64,000 nt of DNA from Flavobacterium lacustre (GCF_027474525.2 NZ_CP114882.2:1426001-1490000); one strand, 5' to 3'. Shown: positions 26,080 to 32,665, counted from the stretch's first letter. Notes: generated by a model from the letters alone, not told the origin. A program made the numbers and translations.

Positions 26080-26090
26080 TTTGCGTATTT
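26080..26090 (-). promoter_or_regulatory. AAATACGCAAA motif upstream of the Rep-like gene
   Basis: An exact 11-mer (AAATACGCAAA on the minus strand) 33 bp before the start codon. It is one of four copies, each in the leader of a separate minus-strand gene of the element. Confidence 0.5.
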
Positions 26091-26107
26091 TGTTTTAGTT
26101 ACAGTAT

Positions 26108-26133
26108 AAAAGCCCCTTTCAAGGGGCTTTTTT
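26108..26133 (-). terminator. Terminator after the excisionase-like gene
   Basis: A stem AAAAGCCCC / GGGGCTTTT with a six-base loop lies at the stop codon of the excisionase-like gene. The hairpin with T runs on both sides could work in both directions. Confidence 0.65.
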
Positions 26134-26416
26134 ATGCCCTACTTTCAATAAAATAACTTATATCGGCTCGCTTAATTAGTACCTTACTATACTTCTCTGA
26201 CTTCATTTTAATGACACTAAAAAAGCCTTTATCTACATAGCTTTGAAATGTGTTTCTACTACATTTTAGCATTTCCATAGCTTCCTTGGGGGTTAACATT
26301 TCCTTTTGTCCTATGGTTTTCATTTCGTGCAATGATTTTGCTATACTGGTTAAATTAGTTTTCATTTCTTCCCATTCATTTAATGGCACTGTAATAACTG
26401 CTATACCCGTTTGCAT
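26132..26416 (-). CDS. Excisionase-like helix-turn-helix protein
   Basis: A 94-residue protein. The N-terminal ~45 residues form a helix (WEEMKTNLTSIAKSLHEMK). The C-terminal half is a winged HTH of the HTH_17/MerR-like excisionase type: MLTPKEAMEMLKCSRNTFQS, then a wing (YSKVLIKRADISYFI). Proteins of this kind pair with tyrosine integrases in Bacteroidota mobile elements, where they bend DNA for excision or act as regulators. It is not next to the integrase, so a regulatory role is also possible. It is 17 bp after the upstream gene. Confidence 0.75.
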   Translation of the reverse strand: MQTGIAVITVPLNEWEEMKTNLTSIAKSLHEMKTIGQKEMLTPKEAMEMLKCSRNTFQSYVDKGFFSVIKMKSEKYSKVLIKRADISYFIESRA

Positions 26417-26433
26417 ATAAATTATTTTAAAGG

Positions 26434-27051
26434 TTATTTAAATAGATTTACGCACGTTAATTTTGGTGCAAATTTGCTGTCTTTAAAGGTTAGCAAGGTT
26501 TCAAATAAATCGTCTGGCGTAATGTTTCCCGATGTTTTTAATTCATTTATTCGTGTCATTTTTTCTGAAATTTCCTCCAGTAATTTAATGGCTTCGGTTT
26601 GCTTTTCGTTTTCTACATACAAAGAGCATTTTTCGTGTATGTGTTGTTTTACCTTTTGGCAAACTTCTAAATTATTATTATTTCCAATAACAAAACTATC
26701 AGTAAACCAGTGGTTTTGACTTGCAATTTGTTGGCTTGCTTTGTCGGTAATTATTTGGTTTATTAACTCGTCTGTTCCTACTGGCTTTTCAATTATTTCG
26801 AAAAGCTTTTCGGGGTTCATTTTTAAACCTCCAATATTAAGGCTTTCCCCGTGTGTAATTTGTTGAGTTAAAAACGCTTTAGGATTGTCAAAAAGTGGGT
26901 TTAGGTCTTTAGCTTCCAATGGCTTTAAACATAGTAAGGCGTATTTGTTTAAATACTCCTGAAAGTATTTTTGTTTAGGCAAATAAAACCCTAATTCGTT
27001 TTTAATCTGTGCATCGTTGGTGTGTAATAACACCTTTTCAAAATTTTTCAT
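26434..27051 (-). CDS. Unknown element protein, 205 residues
   Basis: No family recognised. A mainly helical, soluble protein without signal or membrane segments; residues 105-170 carry amphipathic stretches such as QTEAIKLLEEISEKMTRINE. It lies 9 bp downstream of the 27061-27360 gene and 17 bp upstream of the excisionase-like gene, so it is part of one transcription group. Confidence 0.6.
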   Translation of the reverse strand: MKNFEKVLLHTNDAQIKNELGFYLPKQKYFQEYLNKYALLCLKPLEAKDLNPLFDNPKAFLTQQITHGESLNIGGLKMNPEKLFEIIEKPVGTDELINQIITDKASQQIASQNHWFTDSFVIGNNNNLEVCQKVKQHIHEKCSLYVENEKQTEAIKLLEEISEKMTRINELKTSGNITPDDLFETLLTFKDSKFAPKLTCVNLFK

Positions 27052-27060
27052 AATGGTGGT

Positions 27061-27360
27061 TTAAATGGATTTTTTATCTAAGTATTTAAAATACATTTCT
27101 ATTTTTTGCTCTTTGGTGGCTTTTGAATTTTGGGGTGTAATTTCGGATTTAAACCAACTTATGTACTTTTCCTGTTGGCTTTGGTAATCGTTCCAAAATT
27201 TGCTTTCTTTGGCTCGGTTAACCTCGAATTTGTTAGCTTCTAAAAACTTCAAACCTTTTTGAACGGTAAGCGTTTTAAATTCCTGTTGCGTGGTTTCGAA
27301 CTCCTTTAGAATGTCATTGCTAAAATTCTTTAGTAGTGCTTCCATTTCTTTGATTTTCAT
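27061..27360 (-). CDS. Unknown coiled-coil element protein, 99 residues
   Basis: A highly charged, helical protein (MKIKEMEALLKNFSNDILKE...). I chose the ATG at 27360, not 27393, because a 45-codon reading frame ends only 2 bp upstream of it, which fits translational coupling. No family recognised. Confidence 0.55.
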   Translation of the reverse strand: MKIKEMEALLKNFSNDILKEFETTQQEFKTLTVQKGLKFLEANKFEVNRAKESKFWNDYQSQQEKYISWFKSEITPQNSKATKEQKIEMYFKYLDKKSI

Positions 27361-27362
27361 GT

Positions 27363-27500
27363 TTAAATAGTGTTTAATTTTGGGCTTGAGCAATAACTTA
27401 TTACTGTATGACCAAAGAGTTTAATTCTAATTTGTGCGCCTGTAAAATCCATATTTTCATTGTGGATCAATACCTTTTCAACTGTAAATATTTGTTTCAT
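27363..27500 (-). CDS. Small 45-residue protein
   Basis: A short frame from the ATG at 27500 to a TAA at 27363, beginning MKQIFTVEKVLIHNE and ending SSPKLNTI. It stops 2 bp before the start of the next gene in the same direction, the tight spacing of real operon genes in this element. No family recognised; a beta-rich small protein is likely. It is below usual size cut-offs for gene calling. Confidence 0.5.
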   Translation of the reverse strand: MKQIFTVEKVLIHNENMDFTGAQIRIKLFGHTVISYCSSPKLNTI

Positions 27501-27682
27501 TTTTTTGTGTGATTTTGGTTAATTATAAAAAAATCAATCATCATAAAATGTATAGGTTAAACCCTCATTTGTATTTTATATCAACATCATTTATAAAAAG
27601 CACTGAAAAAAATCGGTTTTGATAGTGTGCTTGGGGGTCTGTAATTAAATCCTATTGGCCCCCTAAATGATTGATTTTGTTT

Positions 27683-28006
27683 TTATAGGTCTTTTATTTT
27701 TAACGCTATGTTTTCGACTTCTTTTTCAATTAGTAGTTTATCTAAAAACTCCAGTTCAACGTCTGGAACTAATTTTTTGCCAATGGTTGCCAATCCTCCA
27801 CAAGTTGCCAAATCCGCTTTATCTCCATAAAGCCCTATCGTTTCAATAGCTGAAAAAATGGCAGAAAGAGCATAACCAATTTCTGAATAATTAGAAAATG
27901 TCATTTCTTTTAAAACTGGCTCTTGCTCAAACTGACTAAATTCTAAATAAGTTGAAATATTTTTTAATGCTTCGGGGCTGTATTCTGTAATTGTTTTTGT
28001 ACTCAT
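27683..28006 (-). CDS. Unknown element protein, 107 residues
   Basis: An acidic protein with a helix-rich pattern and a Gly/Ala-rich middle (TCGGLATIGKKLVPDVELEF). No membrane segment is clear and no family is recognised. The AAATACGCAAA motif lies 5 bp upstream of its start codon, as for three other genes here. A 7 bp GC-rich inverted repeat (GGGGGTC / GGCCCCC) about 20 bp downstream lacks a T run. Confidence 0.55.
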   Translation of the reverse strand: MSTKTITEYSPEALKNISTYLEFSQFEQEPVLKEMTFSNYSEIGYALSAIFSAIETIGLYGDKADLATCGGLATIGKKLVPDVELEFLDKLLIEKEVENIALKIKDL

Positions 28007-28010
28007 AGTT

Positions 28011-28021
28011 TTTGCGTATTT
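28011..28021 (-). promoter_or_regulatory. AAATACGCAAA motif upstream of the 107-residue gene
   Basis: An exact copy of the 11-mer, ending 5 bp before the ATG. One of four such copies in the element. Confidence 0.5.
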
Positions 28022-28065
28022 TGATTTTTAATTAATTATTTATTCAATGCAATAGCATTATTTTT

Positions 28066-28347
28066 TTAATCGGATTTATTAGGGTTTTGTAGTTCGTTCG
28101 TTGGTGTAGCGTTCCATTTGTCGGCTTTTGATTTTGCTTTGACAATAGCATAAACCATTTCTTTGGGTTCTTTGTAATTAGGTTCTAATTGTGCCAAAAT
28201 TTCTGTTTGTATAGACTGGAGACTTTCCTCTAATCCTTTTAACTCTATTTCTTTTTGTTGCTTTTCAAATAGCACTGAATTTGCTATTTTTCCCAATCGT
28301 TTGGTGTTGTGGGTTTTTTTGTCTAAAAATTCGATCCAGTGTTTCAT
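28066..28347 (-). CDS. Unknown coiled-coil protein, 93 residues
   Basis: A charged protein with a predicted coiled coil at about 25-55 (EKQQKEIELKGLEESLQSIQ) and a polar tail. It starts 1 bp after the stop of the DUF6046-like gene, so the two are probably translated together. No family recognised. Confidence 0.55.
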   Translation of the reverse strand: MKHWIEFLDKKTHNTKRLGKIANSVLFEKQQKEIELKGLEESLQSIQTEILAQLEPNYKEPKEMVYAIVKAKSKADKWNATPTNELQNPNKSD

Positions 28348-28348
28348 T

Positions 28349-29008
28349 TTATTTAATTATTAGATTATAATCGAAGTCGCTAAATGCTTTTATTTCGTAT
28401 GCCTGTACATTTTCGCCTTTTGTAAATGGGAAGCTAAACTCTTCTATTGCTATTTTGTTTATTCCCAAAAGTTCTAAAAGGGGGCAAAAAACCCAAACAT
28501 CTTTTGTTACTTTCAAGAAATTTAATAAGAGTCTTAGTTGTTCTTTTGGGTAACAGTCCTCGTGCTTTCCTTTTAGTTTTTTCCCAATTAATACGCCTGT
28601 TATCGTAATTTCATAGTCTTTGGGTGCTATGCGTTGTTTTATTGTTCCGATTAATTTGTTCCCTGATGTGTCGTTAATTCTAGCAACCTTTGTTTTTCCA
28701 ATTTCATTACCTCCTAAAACACTGATCAACGGCTCGTATGGAAATAACCATTGAGTACCTTTTTCCGTAAAACTAAACGACAAAGGAAAAAACTGTTGTT
28801 CTTTGCTTTGTTCGGGGTCTGCTTCCCAAATATATTTTTGTTCTGCTTGGTTAACTTCTTTAATTCCCGTTATATTTCTAAATGGTAAAAACTGAATAGG
28901 CGGAAAAACGTGTTTTGTTATTTCGTTCTCTACAATGTCAAGCCGTTCAAGTGTTTTAATGGCTTTGCTCCCCATTAATGATGCAAATAAAATATCCTGA
29001 TTATTCAT
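28349..29008 (-). CDS. DUF6046-like phage-type protein
   Basis: A 219-residue protein whose C-terminal half follows the pattern I recall for DUF6046, a family common in phages and prophages of Bacteroidota: an ITITGVLIG strand, a YPKEQLRLLL helix, WVFCPLLELLGINKIAIEEF and a final YEIKAFSDFDYNLII. The N-terminal half includes an FPFRNITGIKEV strand segment. In phages such proteins lie among tail or baseplate genes, yet no other tail gene is present here. It is in a tight group with a coiled-coil gene on each side (10 bp and 1 bp gaps). The family call rests on memory of the pattern. Confidence 0.55.
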   Translation of the reverse strand: MNNQDILFASLMGSKAIKTLERLDIVENEITKHVFPPIQFLPFRNITGIKEVNQAEQKYIWEADPEQSKEQQFFPLSFSFTEKGTQWLFPYEPLISVLGGNEIGKTKVARINDTSGNKLIGTIKQRIAPKDYEITITGVLIGKKLKGKHEDCYPKEQLRLLLNFLKVTKDVWVFCPLLELLGINKIAIEEFSFPFTKGENVQAYEIKAFSDFDYNLIIK

Positions 29009-29018
29009 TTTATAATAG

Positions 29019-29213
29019 TTAGTTTTTTAAATCCAGTTTTTGCGGTTCGCTTTCAGTGGTATAATGCAAAATCATTGTTATTTGGGTTTTTTCCTTTGCT
29101 CTCAAATCTTTGATTTTTTGAGTTATACGCTTCAATAAGTTACTTTGTTCTTGCAAATCTTTTTTTGTTTGATCCAGTTCCAAACACGTTTTTTTGATTT
29201 TTTCAAAGTCCAT
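29019..29213 (-). CDS. Small coiled-coil protein, 64 residues
   Basis: A charged helical protein with heptad-like spacing (ELDQTKKDLQEQSNLLKRIT) over about residues 8-45. It lies 21 bp after the HTH regulator gene and 10 bp before the DUF6046-like gene. No family recognised. Confidence 0.55.
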   Translation of the reverse strand: MDFEKIKKTCLELDQTKKDLQEQSNLLKRITQKIKDLRAKEKTQITMILHYTTESEPQKLDLKN

Positions 29214-29234
29214 TTTATAAAGTTTACAGTTAAT

Positions 29235-29453
29235 TTATACGCTCGCAACCGCTTGCAGTTCCATTATGGCACTGGCTTTGGCTTCCTTATATTCTTTAAG
29301 GTATTGAGCCGTTACTTGCATTAAATTTAAATTCTCTTTGGTTTCTTCTCCACGGAAAAACCTTTGCACTGTGGCGTAATTAATCCCGCTACGTTTAACG
29401 ATTTCTTTAACTGCGCCAAGTGGTAACTGGGTTCTAATTTGTTGAATGTCCAT
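29235..29453 (-). CDS. HTH transcriptional regulator of the element
   Basis: 72 residues from the ATG at 29453. A longer frame to 29531 is possible, but the -7 box at 29507-29514 would place transcription start inside it. The HTH covers about residues 12-35 (AVKEIVKRSGINYATVQRFF), followed by a helix (LMQVTAQYLKEYKE), a compact repressor-like fold. It is the first gene of a group with the coiled-coil and DUF6046-like genes. Paired inverted repeats flank its promoter, so it probably controls itself. Confidence 0.7.
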   Translation of the reverse strand: MDIQQIRTQLPLGAVKEIVKRSGINYATVQRFFRGEETKENLNLMQVTAQYLKEYKEAKASAIMELQAVASV

Positions 29454-29483
29454 TTGCTTGTTTTTTAATGAATGATAAATAAA

Positions 29484-29552
29484 GCATAAATTACTTTTAT
29501 GCACGACAAATGTATATAAAAAAACGTGCATAAAATAATTCTATGCACGTTT
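29484..29552 (-). promoter_or_regulatory. Promoter with paired operators for the HTH regulator
   Basis: A perfect minus-strand -7 box TACATTTG (plus-strand 29507-29514) lies between two inverted repeats. One is GCATAAATTACTTTTATGC at 29484-29502; the other has arms AACGTGCATA and TATGCACGTT within 29522-29552. All four half-sites share TGCATA or its close variant GCATAA. This is a typical autoregulated repressor promoter. The second repeat, with its T run, could also end the upstream transcript. Confidence 0.65.
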
Positions 29553-29578
29553 TTTTTAATTATTTATTAAAATAATAT

Positions 29579-30319
29579 CTATTTAATTGTAATACAGTCT
29601 ATTATGTAGTCTTGAAAAATCCACGGTTTCATTATTTTTGGGGGTAATATGTCGATGTTAGGTAATTTAAAACGAAATTTCTTTAGTACAACTTCAATAT
29701 AAAAATCAATAAATGTATATTTATTTAAATTATAAACTGGATTAATATACCAATTTATTGAGTCTTTTTCTTTGTCATCTACTTCGTACAATTCAATATT
29801 TATTTTTAATAATTCCCTAATTTCTTTTACACTTCCCAAATACAATTCATTATTTATATAGTTTTTATTATTGTAAACCTCTTTTTTTAATTTTGCAAAG
29901 CAATCTAAATAATTTTCTGAATTTTGCCTTTCGTAACGTGTTTCCTGTCCTAATTTAATTCTATCGTTTGACCATTGTATAAATTCATCAAAATTCTCTA
30001 ATATTGGGTATTTTGCAAATTCATAAAATTGCATAAATGTTTTTATGTCAAATGTATAGCCACATTTTTCTATTGCTTTAATTATGTTTTCACAAAAAAC
30101 AATTTCCTTTTTAATCCATTCGTTTAATATATTGTCTTTTTCAATTTTTAAAAATTCGTCTTCTGTAAATGTATTTGATATTAAACTTTTTATTTTTGTG
30201 TTTTGGTTTAAGTATCTTAATAAAAAATACACTTTGTATTCATTACCAAAAGCCCCTTTTATGGGCTTTAAGTTAGTATTTAAGTAATGCTTTACGGTTA
30301 TTTTACTCGTTTTACTCAT
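29579..30319 (-). CDS. Unknown element protein next to the integrase
   Basis: 246 residues from the ATG at 30319 (MSKTSKITVKHYLNT). The alternative start at 30355 lies upstream of the AAATACGCAAA motif found in other leaders, so the inner ATG is preferred. The N-terminal ~50 residues have the strand pattern of integrase arm-binding domains (VKHYLNTNLKPIKGAFGNEY and KVYFLLRYLNQ), which may be coincidence. The rest is helical and charged with an aromatic-rich C-terminus. No family recognised. It lies 63 bp downstream of the integrase. Confidence 0.55.
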   Translation of the reverse strand: MSKTSKITVKHYLNTNLKPIKGAFGNEYKVYFLLRYLNQNTKIKSLISNTFTEDEFLKIEKDNILNEWIKKEIVFCENIIKAIEKCGYTFDIKTFMQFYEFAKYPILENFDEFIQWSNDRIKLGQETRYERQNSENYLDCFAKLKKEVYNNKNYINNELYLGSVKEIRELLKINIELYEVDDKEKDSINWYINPVYNLNKYTFIDFYIEVVLKKFRFKLPNIDILPPKIMKPWIFQDYIIDCITIK

Positions 30320-30326
30320 TGTGTTT

Positions 30327-30337
30327 TTTGCGTATTT
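30327..30337 (-). promoter_or_regulatory. AAATACGCAAA motif upstream of the integrase-adjacent gene
   Basis: An exact 11-mer ending 7 bp before the chosen ATG at 30319. Further upstream a TTAATTTG box resembles the -7 consensus. Confidence 0.5.
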
Positions 30338-30382
30338 AATTACTCGGTGTTGCAAATTAACAAAAAAATGCAGTTGTTTTGT

Positions 30383-31576
30383 TTAAAAATTCACTGCTAT
30401 TAATTCATTTTCTATTGTCTTATCCATTATGTGACCATAAATTTGAGTAGTTGCAATTTTCTTATGTCCTAAAATCTTTTGTACTGATGTAAGACTTACG
30501 CCTTTATAAAGTAAATATGTGGCGGTGGTGTGTCGGGCGGTGTGAAATGTAATTAACTTATCAATTTTAGCCAGTCCCGCCAATGTTTTTAATGTGCGGT
30601 TTGCGTACTGGTTTGTAATCTGTTCAAAACAAAATACAGTATCAAAACGATTGTATTTGTTAATAATCTCAATCGGCTTGCCGTTAAAAATTGCGTAAAT
30701 TGGTATTCTCACGCTTTCGTCTGTCTTTTCCATTTTCTTGATTAACCAAGTATTCCCGCCAATGGTTACAAGTTCCCGTTTTTGCATGCTCAACACATCA
30801 CTAAAACGCAACCCAGTATAAATGCTATACATAAATAAATCCTTTATGTATTGTAATTTTATATTTTCGCCTGTTAAAACTAAATCTTGCATTTGGTCTA
30901 TTTCTTCGGGTGTAAGAAATATTTTTCTGCTTTCCATTTGCTTAATTTTAAATTTCCTAAATGGGTATTGTTGTACATTCATTAAATCCTTGTTAATTGC
31001 CAAATTCACATAGCTTTTCAAGTTCTTGAAATACTTAAAAATCGTGTTTTGGCTTAATTTTTTAGGCGGTAAATTTTTGTAAGTAATGTTTATTTTTCTT
31101 AAAAATGTTTCGAAGTCGTGCAGAAATTCAAAGGTTATATCTTCATAGTAAATCACTTTTTTAAATTCCTTTAGCCTTTTTAAAGTCATTTCGTGAGTTT
31201 TTCGGGTTGCACTTGAAATGGAATTATTTTTAATTTCCAGCTCCATAAACTCTGTAAAGGTTTTTATTTCGTTACCGTTCAAAAAGTCGTTTAACATTCC
31301 CAAATTAAAAGGCTTCCCCGCATTAATTTTGTCCAGTTCGTAGTTTTCAAAATCCCGCATTGTTTCGGCAATTTGTTTATTTAACTTAATGGCGTTGGGG
31401 TATTCCGTTTTAATTGTACGGTTTTTATAGTTCCAGTAGATCGGTTCTATATAAATTTGGGTAGAAAAATATTTGTTTCTCCCGTTCAAATAACACTCAA
31501 TTTGTATGAGTGCTTTGCCTTGTGTATTTAACTGGTTTTTCCTGTCAAACACAGGCGTGTAGCGTGTTTTGTTCAT
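30383..31576 (-). CDS. int: Tyrosine recombinase/integrase of the element
   Basis: 397 residues from the ATG at 31576; an upstream ATG at 31600 falls within the probable -7 box and is rejected. The N-terminal arm-binding domain (about 1-90) is followed by a SAM-like core-binding domain (about 95-200) and the catalytic domain with Arg in YTGLRFSDV, His-x-x-Arg in FHTARHTTATYLL, His in LGHKKIATTQ and nucleophile Tyr in IYGHI. It is the phage-integrase type common in Bacteroidota mobile elements. It lies next to the tRNA-Phe attachment site and should catalyse integration and excision. Confidence 0.95.
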   Translation of the reverse strand: MNKTRYTPVFDRKNQLNTQGKALIQIECYLNGRNKYFSTQIYIEPIYWNYKNRTIKTEYPNAIKLNKQIAETMRDFENYELDKINAGKPFNLGMLNDFLNGNEIKTFTEFMELEIKNNSISSATRKTHEMTLKRLKEFKKVIYYEDITFEFLHDFETFLRKINITYKNLPPKKLSQNTIFKYFKNLKSYVNLAINKDLMNVQQYPFRKFKIKQMESRKIFLTPEEIDQMQDLVLTGENIKLQYIKDLFMYSIYTGLRFSDVLSMQKRELVTIGGNTWLIKKMEKTDESVRIPIYAIFNGKPIEIINKYNRFDTVFCFEQITNQYANRTLKTLAGLAKIDKLITFHTARHTTATYLLYKGVSLTSVQKILGHKKIATTQIYGHIMDKTIENELIAVNF

Positions 31577-31580
31577 AATA

Positions 31581-31605
31581 TTTGCGTATTTAGATAGCAA
31601 ATGTA
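31581..31605 (-). promoter_or_regulatory. Integrase promoter: -7 box plus AAATACGCAAA leader motif
   Basis: TACATTTG (plus-strand 31598-31605) is a perfect TAnnTTTG box on the minus strand. The shared AAATACGCAAA motif at 31581-31591 starts 6 bp after it, so it would overlap the transcription start or the first transcribed bases. It lies 4 bp before the ATG. Confidence 0.6.
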
Positions 31606-31627
31606 TGTAAACATTTTTGATAAATCG

Positions 31628-31656
31628 GGTAGAAATCGGGTAGAAAACTGGTAGAA
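31628..31656 (+). promoter_or_regulatory. Candidate integrase arm-type sites, right end
   Basis: Three GGTAGAA boxes start at 31628, 31639 and 31650, exactly 11 bp apart, between the integrase promoter and the attachment core. The spacing and position fit arm sites bound side by side on one face of DNA. They also lie just upstream of the integrase -7 box, so integrase could repress itself. Confidence 0.6.
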
Positions 31657-31731
31657 AAAAGATTGATATTTAATGATATTCTTTTTTGTCAAAAAAATGA
31701 AAAGCCCAGTAAAATAAGGACTTTAAACAAA

Positions 31732-31756
31732 AAACCCACTCGTTATGAGTGGGTTT
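31732..31756 (-). terminator. Terminator of tRNA-Phe (element-borne)
   Basis: A perfect stem AAACCCACTC / GAGTGGGTTT is followed on the minus strand by TTTTTTG. It follows the tRNA 3' end by 3 bp and mirrors the hairpin just outside the left attachment site. Confidence 0.75.
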
Positions 31757-31770
31757 CGTGGTACCTCCAG
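31751..31770 (+). repeat. Right attachment site (within tRNA-Phe 3' end)
   Basis: The 20 bp partner of the left site, with one mismatch. Thirteen bases (31758-31770) are identical and cover the last 12 bases of the tRNA gene. Confidence 0.8.
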
Positions 31771-31831
31771 GGATCGAACCAGGGACACATGGATTTTCAG
31801 TCCATTGCTCTACCATCTGAGCTAAGGTACC
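31759..31831 (-). tRNA. tRNA-Phe (GAA anticodon)
   Basis: A 73-base tRNA on the minus strand. The acceptor stem is GGTACCT / AGGTACC with discriminator A, the D-arm contains AGCTCAGATGGTAGAGC, the anticodon stem-loop is ATGGA-CTGAAAA-TCCAT with anticodon GAA, and the T-arm contains GGTTCGATCC. CCA is not encoded. It is the integration target of the 11.4 kb element, whose insertion restored an intact 3' end. Confidence 0.97.
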
Positions 31832-31847
31832 GTTCTTATTGCGGGTG

Positions 31848-31878
31848 CAAATATAGGATGATTTTTAATTTATCCAAA
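31848..31878 (-). promoter_or_regulatory. Promoter of tRNA-Phe
   Basis: On the minus strand a TTTG (plus-strand 31875-31878) is separated by 19 bp from TATATTTG (31848-31855). This fits the Bacteroidota -33/-7 promoter with normal spacing. Transcription would start about 10 bp before the tRNA. Confidence 0.7.
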
Positions 31879-31903
31879 ACAATTTTTAAAAAAAATCAAT
31901 TCG

Positions 31904-31911
31904 TACCTTCG
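31904..31911 (+). promoter_or_regulatory. Candidate -7 box of the coaX operon
   Basis: TACCTTCG differs from TAnnTTTG at one base and is followed by CA, a variant also seen before the PpiD-like gene (36052-36059). It lies 20 bp before the coaX ATG. Confidence 0.45.
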
Positions 31912-31930
31912 CATCGTCAAACAATAAATT

Positions 31931-32665
31931 ATGATTCTAACAATTGATGTAGGGAATACCAGGATTAAAGGTGCTGTTTTTGAGGGGAATATCCTTGTTG
32001 AGGATTTTGTTTTCATGAAAACAGAGCACGAAAAAAAAATTCAAAATATTTTAAATAAATATAAAAAAGTAACTCATTTAGTCATTTCGTCTGTCGGATT
32101 TCTCGAAAAAGAGTCTTTTTTGCATTACAATGAGGAGTTGAATGTTCATTTTATGTCGCATAAAGATGCTTTTCCGTTTGTAAATAAATATGCAACGCCA
32201 CAAACTCTCGGAATTGACCGAATGGTTCTTGCGGCGGGCGCAACGCTTCAATATCCAAACCAAAACAGATTAGTTATTGATGTAGGGACTTGCATTACCT
32301 ATGATTTCATAGATGAGAACGACACCTATTTAGGAGGTGCTATTGCGCCAGGGTTGCGGTTGCGGTATGAATCACTTCATAATTATACCGCAAAACTTCC
32401 TTTATTAACATCGCAAAATCCGGATTATTTTATTGGTAAATCTACTGCGGAGTCCATTCATTCTGGAGTTGTAAATGGATTCGTCTATGAGATTGACGGT
32501 TTTATCGATGAATATAAAGCACACTATTCAAATTTTATAATAATTTTAACGGGTGGAGACACAGATTTTTTGGCTAAACGATTAAAAAATACCATATTTG
32601 CCAATTCAAATTTCCTTCTCGAAAGTTTGAACCAAACATTTCAATATAAAATCAAAAATGATTAA
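31931..32665 (+). CDS. coaX: Type III pantothenate kinase
   Basis: First enzyme of coenzyme A synthesis; phosphorylates pantothenate. The 244-residue protein has the ASKHA-fold motifs of CoaX: LTIDVGNTRIKGAVF at the N-terminus, TLGIDRMVLAAGA, and VIDVGTCITYDF with the substrate-binding Asp. The next gene starts 8 bp before its stop, which suggests translational coupling. It is probably the first gene of a run to lptC and beyond. Confidence 0.95.
   Translation: MILTIDVGNTRIKGAVFEGNILVEDFVFMKTEHEKKIQNILNKYKKVTHLVISSVGFLEKESFLHYNEELNVHFMSHKDAFPFVNKYATPQTLGIDRMVLAAGATLQYPNQNRLVIDVGTCITYDFIDENDTYLGGAIAPGLRLRYESLHNYTAKLPLLTSQNPDYFIGKSTAESIHSGVVNGFVYEIDGFIDEYKAHYSNFIIILTGGDTDFLAKRLKNTIFANSNFLLESLNQTFQYKIKND

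Larger units (their letters stand above)
20354..31770. mobile_element. Integrative element in tRNA-Phe (about 11.4 kb)
   Basis: The bounds are a 13 bp perfect direct repeat, GTGGTACCTCCAG, at 20354-20366 and 31758-31770. The right copy is the 3' end of the intact tRNA-Phe gene. A tyrosine integrase lies next to that tRNA, and phased GGTAGAA boxes (candidate integrase arm sites) lie inside both ends. All confident genes are on the minus strand: integrase, unknown, HTH regulator, four small genes including a DUF6046-like one, several unknowns, an excisionase-like protein, a possible replication initiator, two HTH/HNH-like genes and a membrane protein. No capsid, terminase, portal or relaxase gene is recognisable. 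It looks like an integrative replicon or phage satellite rather than a full prophage. Confidence 0.85.

Noticed and set aside
27627..27664. GC-rich inverted repeat (GGGGGTC / GGCCCCC) as a terminator.
   Set aside because: No T run follows on either strand. It may be an RNA structure or operator, but nothing supports a particular role.
20354..31770. Complete prophage or conjugative element.
   Set aside because: No capsid, portal, terminase large subunit or lysis genes, and no relaxase or Tra genes, are visible in 11.4 kb.
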